DNA of 64,000 bases from Planctomicrobium sp051465645 (lineage in GTDB: Bacteria; Planctomycetota; Planctomycetia; Planctomycetales; Planctomycetaceae), in the NCBI RefSeq assembly GCF_051465645.1, contig NZ_CP195790.1, positions 558,001-622,000 of the forward strand, read 5' to 3'. A program made the position numbers and the translations under genes. The first letter of the stretch is position 1. Each line of letters starts with the position of its first letter. The notes below the pieces were generated by a model. That model did not search any database. It saw only the letters and a program-made list of their open reading frames with translations, and was not told where the DNA came from. Positions 30,870 to 40,625 of the stretch are shown piece by piece.

Positions 30870-31880
30870 TCAGAAGTCGGCGTCGAGGACGATTCGATAG
30901 CGGGCATGGCCTGATTCGAGCCGTTCAAATGCTTCGTTGATTCGGCTCATCGGGAAGTGTTCGGTTTGCGGGGTGATGTTGTGCCGTGCCGCGAATTCGA
31001 GCATTTGCGCCATATCCACTGGTGAGCCTGTTGGGGAGCCTGAAATGCTTCGCTGCCCCATGATCAGTGACATGGCGGAAAATGGGATCGGTTCGAGGAC
31101 TGCCCCCACGATGTGCAATCGCCCGTTCGGGCTCAGAAGATTGATGACTGACTCCCAGTTGAGTGGGACGTTGACTGTCACAATCAACAGATCCAGCGTG
31201 CCAGCCAGCTTGCTCATCTCAATGGCATCTCGGCTGGAGCAGACATGATGGGCGCCGAAATTTCGAGCTTCCTCAAACTTGCTTTCGCTGGATGTGAAGG
31301 CGGTCACTTCGCAGCCGTAAGCGGATGCAAATTTCACTGCCATGTGCCCCAGCCCGCCGATACCAATGATGCCGACGCGAGAGGTCGGCTTGGCATGCAT
31401 GGCCAGCGGATTGAAGACGGTGATTCCCCCGCAGAGTAGCGGTCCGGCTTCAACAAAATTGAGCTTTTCAGGGATCGGGATCGCCCAGGCCCAGTGCGAA
31501 CGGACACGGTTGGCGAATCCACCGGTGTGGCCAATGATTGTCGCCTGTGACTCTCCGCACAAATGCTGAGAACCTGACAGGCATGACCGGCAATGCATGC
31601 AGCTTCCGGAAGTCCAACCGATGCCGACGCGCTGTCCAACTTGAAGTCCCTTGGCTGATTGCCCGACGGCAACGACACGACCAATGACTTCGTGCCCAAG
31701 AACTGCGGGATAGACGGAGTTGCCCCAGTCATTGTTCAGTACGGAGATGTCAGAGTGGCATAGACCGCAATGCTCGACCTGAACTTCGACCTCGTCCTGC
31801 CCGAGGGGGCCAACTTCAATCTGATGGCGTTGGAATTCCTGCTTAGCTGCCGTTGCGGTCCATGTGTCGAAAACTGCCAT
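30870..31880 (-). CDS. Zinc-dependent alcohol dehydrogenase (cinnamyl/YahK type)
   Basis: 336 residues from ATG 31880, preceded by GGAG. Medium-chain dehydrogenase that reduces aldehydes with NADPH. The catalytic zinc site is HCGLCHSDISVL plus GHEVIGRVVAVG. The structural zinc site is the four-Cys knuckle CMHCRSCLSGSQHLC. The nucleotide-binding fold is VGIIGIGGLGHMAVKFA, and the following FTSSESKFEEAR fits the NADP-type YahK/CAD group. Length and motif order are normal. Single gene; the physiological aldehyde is unknown, though detoxification is typical of the group. Confidence 0.92.
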   Translation of the reverse strand: MAVFDTWTATAAKQEFQRHQIEVGPLGQDEVEVQVEHCGLCHSDISVLNNDWGNSVYPAVLGHEVIGRVVAVGQSAKGLQVGQRVGIGWTSGSCMHCRSCLSGSQHLCGESQATIIGHTGGFANRVRSHWAWAIPIPEKLNFVEAGPLLCGGITVFNPLAMHAKPTSRVGIIGIGGLGHMAVKFASAYGCEVTAFTSSESKFEEARNFGAHHVCSSRDAIEMSKLAGTLDLLIVTVNVPLNWESVINLLSPNGRLHIVGAVLEPIPFSAMSLIMGQRSISGSPTGSPVDMAQMLEFAARHNITPQTEHFPMSRINEAFERLESGHARYRIVLDADF

Positions 31881-32145
31881 CGATTGAGACTCCTGGAGGA
31901 AGTTCAGTGGCGATGCGGACCAGAATTCGTCATCGCCCGCCAGTGAACTGTTGAATGCTTTGCGTACGCAGGGATTCAAGCTTCACTGTATTGCGATTCG
32001 TTGCGGTCTTCCAATATTTCGAATGAGAAATCGAAACTTTTTGTGCGACTCGAATTACTCCGATGTCCCGTTGGCCAGACGATAGGTTCTTATGCATTCA
32101 ATCGAGATTCGCTGCGCGCTCCAAAGGCTTCTCCTGATCTCGGAA

Positions 32146-33015
32146 TTACTTCCAGTCGAACCCGATGTCGAGAGCCGGAGCGGAGTGGGTCAGAGCACCG
32201 ACACTGATTCGATCAACGCCGGTGGCCGCAATTCCGCTGACGGTCGAGAGATTAACACCGCCTGAAGCTTCCAGCAGAACTCCTGGAGCCAGACTGTTAC
32301 GCAGTTCCACTGCCGATTTCAGTTCTGCAAGTGACATATTGTCCAGCAGAACCATGTCTGGTCGCTCTGGCAGGATTTGTTGCAACTGGCCCAATGTATC
32401 GACTTCAAATTGCACCAGCATCCCGGTAGGGGCGTTCTGTCGCAGATGTTTGACTGCTGCGGCCAGCGTGCGTTGTGGATCGCTGAGCCAATCGGCGAGA
32501 TGGTTGTCCTTCACCAGAATTGCGTCGTAGAGCCCGATCCGATGGTTCGTTCCCCCTCCACATTTTACGGCGTATTTTTGCAGCGAACGAAGTCCCGGCA
32601 GCGTCTTTCGAGTATCAAGAATTCTGGCAGGGTGGGAGCCAACCGCATCCACATAGAGCTTTGTGTGTGAAGCGATTCCGGAGAGAAATGTCAGGAAGTT
32701 GAGAACAGTCCGCTCGGCCGTCAGCAGTGCCTGAACCGGGCCGTGGATTTCTGCAATGAGTGATTGAGGTTCAAGGGCCGCTCCGTCGGAAAGTTGCACA
32801 GTGCAATCAACTGGAGTTCCCAATTCTTCAAAAACGATCGGGATAATACTCGCCCCGCAGAGAACGCCGGGCTTTCTGGAAACGATCTGAACAGTGCCGC
32901 GATCGGTTGCCGGAATAAGGAGTGTTGTTGTGAAATCGACGCTGCCTGCAAGATCCTCTTTTAACGCAGTCCGAACGAGTTGGCGGGCGTCGTCCAATTC
33001 ATGTGGCTGCATCAC
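32146..33015 (-). CDS. nadC: Nicotinate-nucleotide pyrophosphorylase (carboxylating)
   Basis: 289 residues. Converts quinolinate and PRPP to nicotinate mononucleotide in de novo NAD synthesis. Family motifs: RTVLNFLTFLSGIASHTK, ILDTRKTLPGLRSLQKYAV, KCGGGTNHRIGLYD, ILVKDNHLA, VQFEVDTLGQ, MVLLDNMS, LEASGGVNLSTV and the final TGVDRISVGALTHSAPALDI. The start could be GTG 33015 or the adjacent ATG 33012. No nadA or nadB nearby. Confidence 0.95.
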   Translation of the reverse strand: MMQPHELDDARQLVRTALKEDLAGSVDFTTTLLIPATDRGTVQIVSRKPGVLCGASIIPIVFEELGTPVDCTVQLSDGAALEPQSLIAEIHGPVQALLTAERTVLNFLTFLSGIASHTKLYVDAVGSHPARILDTRKTLPGLRSLQKYAVKCGGGTNHRIGLYDAILVKDNHLADWLSDPQRTLAAAVKHLRQNAPTGMLVQFEVDTLGQLQQILPERPDMVLLDNMSLAELKSAVELRNSLAPGVLLEASGGVNLSTVSGIAATGVDRISVGALTHSAPALDIGFDWK

Positions 33016-33167
33016 AGAGTTACTTTCAGATGAAAATCGAGTGGAATTGGATTAAGGAGGATCGGAACTTAAGTGAGAACAGCAGTCTTCTAAGCAGAAA
33101 TTTTCCAAGGCAATCGCTTGCAGTGTGACCGGTTCAATCGCCCCGGCTTTTGAACGGTCACTCAGAG

Positions 33168-34130
33168 TTATTCAGCAGGATGTGTCACTGTAGAGTCTGC
33201 GGCAATTGTCTCCGACACAACGTCTGACTCTTCATTCTCTGGATGGTCCAGAATCGGGGCCATCTGCGGAGGCACGAGAGTCTTGGCGTAGGTTTCCAAT
33301 TGTCGAAACGTTTCGCAGCGAGTCCCGAACTGGCGATTCACCATAAGATTCGCTGTGATTGCTTTCCCTCCGACCACGAGAGAGACATCGTTTGTCTCAG
33401 CAAGCTTTGCCAACAGATCAAACTCAGTCAGAAACGTATCTTGATCGCGAATCGCCGAAACATTGAGCCAGACAAGCTTAGGCCGCATATCACACACGGC
33501 TTGTCGGAGTGACAGAAAAGGAAGCATGGCCCCTAATGAGCATGCCCGCCACCCGTTCTCGCGAAGGACCATTTCGATCATTGATGAGGCGAGCGTATAC
33601 GGATCGCCCTCCAGAGATCCTCCAACTGCGATCGGTGCTGTAGGCAGAAGTTCTGGCATTGCGCGACGAACTTCATGCAGAACGCGATGGCAGATTTCAC
33701 ACGCGCGACGTTCCTGATAGACGGTGATCTCGTGAGGGCCTGGCCGGGAGGCAATGCTTTCAAAGATCGGCGAGAACACGTCATCGCAGATCGTGCTCAT
33801 CGGGATGCCAGCCAGATACAAGTTCAGCACAACTTCGGTGCAGACTTGTTCATCTCCCTGCTCCAATGCAATCGCGAGCCTTTCCCGTTCTCCATGCAGT
33901 TTGCGTTCTTGCCCGCCAGTTGTACTTGGTGGGAGCCCCAGAAGTTCCGGGTGAAGAAGCCGATAACCGGAGTTGCGAAGAAAAGTCAGTACGCCGTTGA
34001 TCGGGAGGCGACGGTGTCCCCCTGCAGTGCGGACGGTTGGGATTAAACCTTGGTCGCACCACCGCTTGAGCGATGATTCGCTCATGTCAATTGCCTGAGC
34101 AACCTGACGTGGGGTGAGAAGATCTTTCAC
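33168..34130 (-). CDS. MerR-type regulator with degenerate B12-binding domain
   Basis: 320 residues, GTG start. A MerR winged-helix DNA-binding domain occupies residues 1-55 (LTPRQVAQAIDMSESSLKRW, then GLIPTVRTAGGHRRLP). The next about 190 residues follow the layout of CarH/LitR photoreceptor-type regulators: a helical cap, then a Rossmann-like B12 fold (PIAVGGSLEGDPYTL, ENGWRACSLGAMLPF, VSLVVGGKAI). The expected cap motif W-x9-EH reads P-x9-ER, and the cobalamin-ligating ExHxxG reads GDPYTL, so ligand binding is unlikely. In Myxococcus, CarA is a related B12-domain regulator, so the fold alone can be regulatory. A Glu/Asp-rich tail ends the protein. Target genes unknown; the kinase gene upstream is on the same strand. 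Confidence 0.78.
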   Translation of the reverse strand: MKDLLTPRQVAQAIDMSESSLKRWCDQGLIPTVRTAGGHRRLPINGVLTFLRNSGYRLLHPELLGLPPSTTGGQERKLHGERERLAIALEQGDEQVCTEVVLNLYLAGIPMSTICDDVFSPIFESIASRPGPHEITVYQERRACEICHRVLHEVRRAMPELLPTAPIAVGGSLEGDPYTLASSMIEMVLRENGWRACSLGAMLPFLSLRQAVCDMRPKLVWLNVSAIRDQDTFLTEFDLLAKLAETNDVSLVVGGKAITANLMVNRQFGTRCETFRQLETYAKTLVPPQMAPILDHPENEESDVVSETIAADSTVTHPAE

Positions 34131-34358
34131 GGATGTGAACTCAAAAAATGCGATTGATTCAACTGTGTACTAAGCGAATGCACTGCGTTCTCAACGACGG
34201 AAAACGCGATGATTTTCCCTTATTCTAGTCCAATCAAAGCAGAGGCCAACCTTCGTCCGCAATTTTGCGCACAAAGTTCGCATTCAATTGGGAAACTCAC
34301 GGAAAACCGACAGCACAGGATTTGGCAAAGCACGTACCGGGAAGGACTGGGCAGAGAA

Positions 34359-37337
34359 TCAGTCCACCATGATTTCCGGTTCCTCGCCAAGCTCACGCGG
34401 CAGGTGGCTCGACTGCCAGTCGACCCCTGCGTTTTTCAGGTTACTCGACGCGCCGATTGCCGGGTTGTCGTCCCCTGCCCTGAGTTCCATTTCATGTGGT
34501 TCCAAGGTGCTCCATCGGTTCAGTTCGATCTTCTCTAATGGAACCAGCAGGTTGACATCTGGGGAAATGTGAGCGTTGGTTAAGCCCAATTGTTCGGCGG
34601 ACAGTTCGCGACCATTTTCCAGAAGAAGAGACGTTGAGGAATCAATCAGGCACAGCGGCCCAGTCATCTGGAAGAAGCTGCGGTTTCTGGTTGTTTCAAT
34701 CTCCAGAGCTTCTCGGAGTTGAGCATCTTCGTCTCGACTGGCCAGTTCAATCAACGGCTGACCATCGTGGTCAATTCGCACCACTACGCTGTTGAGGTCG
34801 AGTCGGATCTGGGGGATGGTTCCATGCTCGCCGGATGTCGCGTTGATCAGTCCGCCACCGAGAAGCATTGTTGTCTGATCCAGTTTCAGAACGACTTCAC
34901 GTTGAGAGTCGTCCTGTGTGCTGATCATGTACGAGTTCGAACCATCAAACTTGAACATCCAGCCTGAGATTGCGACAGCGGTGTTTCGTAGTGTGATTTC
35001 GAGTGGATCAATTGCTTCCTGCGTCAGAAAATCGTACTGACCGCGAACAAACGTATCGTTCATTTCGATCCGGTTCGGACGGATCATCATCCGTTCCGGC
35101 ATCGTGTCCGCAAGGTCTTCGGATTCGACTTTTGGAAGTGAAACAACCGTCGCAGGCTGATTGAACGGATTCACCAAGGTCAAAGTGACGCCGTTCGTGG
35201 TGAGTTGCGATCCTTTCACAAGAGAAAAGAGCGACCATTCCACAATGGAGGCCGGATCGACCTGCATTTCAATGTCGACGTTGGAAAGCTCGAGCGTACC
35301 ACGGCTGAGGAGAAAGACCTCCAAGCTATGGTTCGATGCTCCCATCAACGGCTGACCGGTCAAATCAATCTTCAACTGCGGACGGTACTCTTTCCCCGCT
35401 TTCACTGGGGGAGCAGGTCGGATCAGAAGTTTTTTGTCGGCAATGGTCAACGGTTCCTGCAGGACCAATGGCAGTGATGTGTCCTGAATCTCGATGACCC
35501 AACCGTCTTTCGCAATCGCGACTGCGGATGCGAGCGTGGATCTCGGGAAACGCTCTTCTGTCTCGGAATTGATTGCCACGAATGGTTCCGTGACAGCCGG
35601 TGGAATCGCTGGCTGCGCTGGTTGCTGCTTCGGATCAGTTGGCATCGCAGGAGCATTGATGCCGCCGTTGGTGGCGCTGTTGCTGCCTGGTGTGATTGGC
35701 TGAGTCGAGGCCGGAGCGCTGCCGATCATCGAGCCAGTGCCCGATTCCTTCGTTCCATTCCCGCCTAACGCTGGAACAGCTGACGTGCCTGGAGCAATGG
35801 AAGGAGATTGCCCGACCCGGTCCAGCGTCGGGACGAACTGATTGACAAATGGCCGGTCCAGCATCTCTGATGGATTGTGGAGTCGAAACTCAGGGAGCTT
35901 GATCTTGTCGGTGAAGCCAGCCGTTCCGGAGGGCTGGGATGTCCCTGACGGTTGCAGTCCACCCATTGTCGGTTCGTTCGCAGCGACAAGTGGATCGGCA
36001 TCTCCGATCGGAGGGACAGGAATCGACTGCATGGTCTCGGTGGGGACTGGAGCCGCTGTCACTCGGCCATCCGTTGCGGTTGCGTCCGGATTTTGATTCA
36101 GCTGAGGAATACTGTTGGCAGTCTCACCGAGTTCTGTTTTGGTGATTTGAACCGGTGTTGTGCGATTTGTGAGCCGCATCCGATCAGCGAAGACCAGCAG
36201 TACAAGCAGAAGTGCGACGGCCGCCCAGGTTGGCGCTCCGTCCCAGCGAGTTCGCTCGCGCCGACTCGGGATGGCTGTCCAGATCACGGTGTTCGGCTGA
36301 GCTGGTTCGAGCCCGAGTGACTGTGCAATCGGGATCAGGTCTGCAATCAGCTCGTTTGGTGTTGAATAACGCTCGTCAGGGTTCGCCGCCATCATCTTCT
36401 GGACGACTTTGGAAAACTGAGGGCTGATTCCAGAGGCACGCTGAGCCGGATCCGGTGGGACCGGTCGATGGTGGTTCATCACCTTTTCGAACATGGTGCC
36501 TGTCGGATAAGGAGGCGCACCTGTCAGCATGTGATAAAGGCTGCATCCCAACGAATAGATATCGCTTCGGACGTCGACATTTCTGGCGTCCATCGCCTGT
36601 TCTGGTGCAATGTAATCAAAGGTCCCCAGTGCGGTCCCTGCAACCGTCAGGTCGCGTGACTCCTGGGAATCCATATTGCGTGCGAGTCCCAGATCAACGA
36701 GCTTGGCCTGACCCGTCGGGGAGACAATGATGTTCGAGGGTTTGATGTCCCGGTGAACAACATTTGCGGCATGCGTTTGTTGCAGCGCTTCTGCAATCTG
36801 CAGGGTGTAATTCACTGCCAGTTCAGGGGAGAGCTTTCCCTTCTGACTGATCAGAGTACGAATGTTGATTCCGGTGACGAACTCAAACGCAATGAAGTGA
36901 ACGGACGCTTCAGACCCGGTGTAGAACACGCGGGCGATATTGTCGTGGTCGAGTCGAGCTGCGGCGCGAGCTTCATTCTGAAATCGGTGAACAGCGTCGG
37001 GATCGTTCGAGTGCTCTGGCGACAGCACCTTTAGGGCAACGACTCGATCGAGGCGTTTGTCGATTGCTCGAAAGACAGCTCCCATCCCTCCTCGACCGAT
37101 GCGTTCTTCAAGGATGAAGTGCCCGAGTTCGAGTCCGGCAACTGGTGGGAGAACTCCTGAATCGCTTGCTGAACGAGGTGGAAACAGACGTTCGTTGAGC
37201 CCGATCACTTGCTTTCGCTGTGATGACGGGTCAGTTGCATCTGACGACGGCGCGTGGCTTGCGTGCGGCAACGGTCGAACAAACGTCAACCCTTGCACAC
37301 TCGATCCGCCAGTTTCGTGGAACCTCAATTCAGACAT
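34359..37337 (-). CDS. Transmembrane Ser/Thr protein kinase
   Basis: 992 residues. The cytoplasmic kinase domain spans about residues 73-340: GRGGMGAVFRA (P-loop), VVALKVLSPEH (Lys), HRDIKPSNIIV (catalytic loop), LVDLGLARNM (DLG where DFG is usual), GTFDYIAPEQA and DVRSDIYSLGCSLYHML. A single membrane helix follows (about 369-386, WAAVALLLVLLVFADRM). A Pro/Gly/Ser/Thr-rich linker of about 200 residues and then a 390-residue beta-rich extracytoplasmic domain complete the protein. That domain has repeated beta-strand-like units (for example ELSNVDIEMQVD, TTNGVTLTLVN), similar to right-handed parallel beta-helices. It probably senses something outside. Kinases of this PknB-like design are abundant in Planctomycetota. 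Confidence 0.92.
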   Translation of the reverse strand: MSELRFHETGGSSVQGLTFVRPLPHASHAPSSDATDPSSQRKQVIGLNERLFPPRSASDSGVLPPVAGLELGHFILEERIGRGGMGAVFRAIDKRLDRVVALKVLSPEHSNDPDAVHRFQNEARAAARLDHDNIARVFYTGSEASVHFIAFEFVTGINIRTLISQKGKLSPELAVNYTLQIAEALQQTHAANVVHRDIKPSNIIVSPTGQAKLVDLGLARNMDSQESRDLTVAGTALGTFDYIAPEQAMDARNVDVRSDIYSLGCSLYHMLTGAPPYPTGTMFEKVMNHHRPVPPDPAQRASGISPQFSKVVQKMMAANPDERYSTPNELIADLIPIAQSLGLEPAQPNTVIWTAIPSRRERTRWDGAPTWAAVALLLVLLVFADRMRLTNRTTPVQITKTELGETANSIPQLNQNPDATATDGRVTAAPVPTETMQSIPVPPIGDADPLVAANEPTMGGLQPSGTSQPSGTAGFTDKIKLPEFRLHNPSEMLDRPFVNQFVPTLDRVGQSPSIAPGTSAVPALGGNGTKESGTGSMIGSAPASTQPITPGSNSATNGGINAPAMPTDPKQQPAQPAIPPAVTEPFVAINSETEERFPRSTLASAVAIAKDGWVIEIQDTSLPLVLQEPLTIADKKLLIRPAPPVKAGKEYRPQLKIDLTGQPLMGASNHSLEVFLLSRGTLELSNVDIEMQVDPASIVEWSLFSLVKGSQLTTNGVTLTLVNPFNQPATVVSLPKVESEDLADTMPERMMIRPNRIEMNDTFVRGQYDFLTQEAIDPLEITLRNTAVAISGWMFKFDGSNSYMISTQDDSQREVVLKLDQTTMLLGGGLINATSGEHGTIPQIRLDLNSVVVRIDHDGQPLIELASRDEDAQLREALEIETTRNRSFFQMTGPLCLIDSSTSLLLENGRELSAEQLGLTNAHISPDVNLLVPLEKIELNRWSTLEPHEMELRAGDDNPAIGASSNLKNAGVDWQSSHLPRELGEEPEIMVD

Positions 37338-38000
37338 GATTTCCGCCGTAAGAAGGCGACATACCTCTGTTCTTATGAACCCGAGTCAGCACATTTTGGT
37401 TCTTACAAAATGCCTTCAGTTTCAAGAAAATTCCCAAATCAGTGCGCATCACTATGAATCAATGGCACTGACGCACGTCAAATCGATCCATCCTTCAGCC
37501 AATTATCAGACTGAAATTCTGCTGGAAAAAGTCTTTGAATCAGAACTTGGGATCTTAACCCCAATTCTAGTTCCACTTTCTGGAGGTCAGGTGAATTCTA
37601 GTCGTCAGAGAACGAATATTCACAAATTGATGGTGTTTCAACGTCGGGAGAAATTGTCCCAAGATGTATCGTCGATTCGACAAACGAGTTATGGCGATCG
37701 TGTGAAGTTTGGTGTCAATTGAAATTTGACGAGATCAAAGACGTGATGAGATGATTTTAATGTGGAAAGATCGGTAAGCCAGTGGAGAATCTTGCTGAAT
37801 TCTCCAGTGTCTCGAATTTGAGTTTGGAATCGGTTGATTCGGGAAAGGACTTCCGACCAGTTTGCTTTAGAACCATCCAGTCGACATAGACGAGCTGCGA
37901 CGGTCGTATGAAACTCCGCAGTTGAACTGGATTCTCAATTTTCTGTCACTTACCATGAATCCCATTCGTCAGTCTCGATCTATTTCAGGTTCGCAATTCC
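37338..38000. other. Intergenic, nothing recognised
   Basis: 663 nt between the divergent kinase and phosphoesterase genes. A plus-strand frame running from 37057 to 37722 is mostly antisense to the kinase and not coding-like. Promoters for both flanking genes must lie here. Confidence 0.4.
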
Positions 38001-38720
38001 ATGCGAATTTTAGTTATTGCCGATATTCATTCGAATTGGGCGGCTCTGCAGTCGATCCCGGATGATTACGACCGGTGCGTCGTCTTGGGGGATATTGTTG
38101 ATTACGGGACCGATCCACTCCCCTGCCTCGATTGGGTGAGACGAAATGCGGATGTATGTGTGCGTGGGAATCATGACCATGCGATTGCACAATACATTGC
38201 TGCTACCGGAACAACTGGGTTCAGGCGCTTGGCCGGAGTCACTCGCCCTCAACACTGGGATCTGTTGAATTCACGGCATCTCAAGTTTCTTGGTCGACTC
38301 CCGGTGACGGCTTATTTCCGCGAGAGTGACTTACGACTTTTTCTGTTGCACGCCACTCCTCGCGATCCGATGGACGAGTATCTCACGAATGATGCGGAAG
38401 GCTGGCGACAACGGCTCACCGACATCGATGCTGATATCGTCTGCGTCGGGCATTCTCATATGCCGTTCCATCTGGAACTGGATGGAATTCAGGTCTTAAA
38501 CCCCGGTAGCGTTGGTCAACCGCGAGACGGCGACTGGCGCGCGAGTTATGCCATCATCGAAGACGGTCAGGTGAGTTTACACCGGATGGAATACGATCTC
38601 GATGCTGCAATTCAACAGATGCGGACCACAGGCATTCCAAGCTGGGCGATCGGCCTCAATGCTGCTGTCCTGCGAAGCGGCGGCGTGCTCTCCAAAGAAG
38701 AGATGGCCTCTTACGTTTAA
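38001..38720 (+). CDS. Calcineurin-like metallophosphoesterase (YfcE/MJ0936-like)
   Basis: 239 residues. Binuclear-metal phosphoesterase with all four signature blocks: ADIHSNWAAL, VVLGDIVDYGTDPLPCLDWV, VRGNHDHAI, and VGHSHMPF followed by NPGSVGQPRDG. Size and the GSVGQPRDG ending match the small cytoplasmic YfcE/MJ0936 group, which cleaves phosphodiesters or phosphomonoesters of unknown physiological identity. The N-terminus starts directly with the first motif, so ATG 38001 is right. A hairpin lies after the gene. Confidence 0.9.
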   Translation: MRILVIADIHSNWAALQSIPDDYDRCVVLGDIVDYGTDPLPCLDWVRRNADVCVRGNHDHAIAQYIAATGTTGFRRLAGVTRPQHWDLLNSRHLKFLGRLPVTAYFRESDLRLFLLHATPRDPMDEYLTNDAEGWRQRLTDIDADIVCVGHSHMPFHLELDGIQVLNPGSVGQPRDGDWRASYAIIEDGQVSLHRMEYDLDAAIQQMRTTGIPSWAIGLNAAVLRSGGVLSKEEMASYV

Positions 38721-38780
38721 CTATTTCGCCCTTTTGTCTGGCGGTTCAACACCTGACAGATCGGCTGCCCCATCTAACAA

Positions 38781-38823
38781 GTCATCCTCGTGACGACCTG
38801 CGGGAGATCATGACGAGGATGAC
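38781..38823. terminator. Possible bidirectional terminator
   Basis: Perfect 11-bp inverted repeat (38781-38791 with 38813-38823) with a 21-nt loop between convergent genes. No T-run, so Rho may assist or the element has another role. Confidence 0.45.
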
Positions 38824-38856
38824 TGACTGTGCCTGGTTGTGACTGCCTGAAATTGC

Positions 38857-40404
38857 TTATGGAGTTTCTTTCATCTTGTGAACATCGGAGAGTGCAACTT
38901 CCGCTGGTCCACTGACCACCTCTCCGGTCATGCTGAAACGCGAGCCGTGGCATGGGCAATCCCACGTCTGCTCTGCGTTGTTCCATCGCACGAGGCAGCC
39001 CATGTGGGTGCAGGCAGCTGAGCACATATGGAGTTCGCCGTTGTTATCTCGGGCACACGCAACGTTCTCCCCTTCGATTTTGAGCACTTTGCCGCTTCCG
39101 TTTGGAATCGATGAAAGGGCTCCGCCTTTTGGAGGCATGAGGAGGTCGCGAATGAAGTAGAACGGGTAGTCCATGTTCTCAGTGAGGTATTCCCAGGTTC
39201 CTCCCCAGAATTTTTTGCGGTGGACCATAAACAGATCGGCCCAAGGATTGGGACGTTCGAATACATAGTCGACGGCCATCATGGCTGCGAGCGTTCCGAA
39301 AGTCAGACCGTTGCCGGCGAATCCAGTGGCGATGAACTGGTGCTTCGCGAACTCCCCGATGAATGGGAGCCGGTCATTACTTTCAACGACTTCTCCTGAC
39401 CAGCGATAATCGACGGGGTCGTGGGCGACCATTTCATCCAGCAGATCTTCCATCTCCTTGAAAGATCGTTCGGTGTCGGTTTGCTGACCAGTTTTATGGT
39501 CTCCCCCTCCGAGGTAAACTCGGTCCTTTTCTTTTCCTGCATCGACTCGCAGATAAGAATAAGGATCTCGGGTGTCCCAGAATAGCGCTTCGGGAAGTAG
39601 CCCTTTATTAATTTCGGCACTCACTACATATGTCATATATGAGTAGAGTTTCGAACGGAACAAATTGATCGGAATAAATCCGGCCGATCCTTCCAAAGGG
39701 ATATGGGTGGCAATAATCACTTTTTGCGTGCGGATGCTCTTCCCATTTATTTGAACGACCGGATGGTCATCTGTATTCGAATCCTGGATGATTTGGGAGA
39801 CTTCAGAATGTTCAAAGACATCAGAGCCATCTCCGGGAATCAGACTGGCAAGATGTCGAATATACTTAATCGGATGGAATCGGCCTTGATCTGCGAAGCG
39901 TGCACCGGGAAGACCAAAACCCGGCACATTGGGGATAAATGATGCTTCGAAACCAAGTTCTCGTGCGTTGATAAAGTCTCGCTCAATAAAGAATTCATCC
40001 TTCGTCTTTTTGCGGAAGTCACCAACGAGATACCCGGGAAGTCTCTTGAAGCCGCAGTCGATGTTGAGATCCTCCACCAGCTTCTCAATTATCGCAATTG
40101 CTGCGAGCCCCCCCTTCCAGACCAGTTCGGTAATATCATTGCCAAACTTATTTACAAGAACATGGAAGCGAGCATCAGTAGCATATGCCAGGTGAGCGGA
40201 AGTGTGCCCAGTCTCTCCGCAGCCGATCGTGTGTTTCTCAACAAGGCAGACGCGTTTTCCGGATTGCTTTAACAGAAACGCGGTGCTCACACCGGTGATT
40301 CCGCCACCGATGACGATGACATCGTACTGATTCCCTGAGCGAACTTTAGGAAACTCTGGTGGAGAACTCTCGTTTGCGGCTAGCCAGAATGATTGAGTGG
40401 TCAT
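38857..40404 (-). CDS. FAD-dependent oxidoreductase with C-terminal Rieske domain
   Basis: 515 residues from ATG 40404, preceded by AGAAGGAAC. The N-terminal DAO-type FAD fold is YDVIVIGGGITGVSTAFLL, followed by the block GCGETGHTSAHLAYA. The FAD-binding C-terminal part has FIATGFAGNGLTFGTLAAMM. The last 90 residues form a Rieske [2Fe-2S] domain with the CxH and CxxH ligands: CSAACTHMGCLVRWN and WDCPCHGSRFSMTGEVVSGP. Such fusions (YurR/glycine-oxidase-like plus Rieske) oxidise amines or amino acids in other bacteria, but the substrate is unknown. Downstream on the transcript nothing follows closely; upstream lies a small acidic protein gene on the same strand, possibly co-transcribed. Confidence 0.92.
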   Translation of the reverse strand: MTTQSFWLAANESSPPEFPKVRSGNQYDVIVIGGGITGVSTAFLLKQSGKRVCLVEKHTIGCGETGHTSAHLAYATDARFHVLVNKFGNDITELVWKGGLAAIAIIEKLVEDLNIDCGFKRLPGYLVGDFRKKTKDEFFIERDFINARELGFEASFIPNVPGFGLPGARFADQGRFHPIKYIRHLASLIPGDGSDVFEHSEVSQIIQDSNTDDHPVVQINGKSIRTQKVIIATHIPLEGSAGFIPINLFRSKLYSYMTYVVSAEINKGLLPEALFWDTRDPYSYLRVDAGKEKDRVYLGGGDHKTGQQTDTERSFKEMEDLLDEMVAHDPVDYRWSGEVVESNDRLPFIGEFAKHQFIATGFAGNGLTFGTLAAMMAVDYVFERPNPWADLFMVHRKKFWGGTWEYLTENMDYPFYFIRDLLMPPKGGALSSIPNGSGKVLKIEGENVACARDNNGELHMCSAACTHMGCLVRWNNAEQTWDCPCHGSRFSMTGEVVSGPAEVALSDVHKMKETP

Positions 40405-40625
40405 GGTCGTGTTCCTTCTGAAGTTGTCTGCGACCAACTCGTCTCTTCATCTCATCTGTTCGCTGACAACATTTCCTGTGGGGGCGTGATGGAAATTGCA
40501 TTGATCTCATTCAGGTCTGTTCGTTTGATGACGACGTTTGGTAGAGACTCAACGCTATCTCTGGTGTTCTTTCTCTCAATTGATTACCTGAACTCTCGAA
40601 CTGCTGATTCGATATATCTCAAGAT

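Noticed and set aside
33168..37337. Idea that kinase and MerR/B12-like regulator form a signalling pair
   Set aside because: They are on the same strand with a gap of about 230 nt, but no sequence evidence of interaction exists.
37057..37722. A 221-codon plus-strand frame at the kinase start
   Set aside because: Half antisense to the kinase, no ribosome-binding site, no family resemblance.
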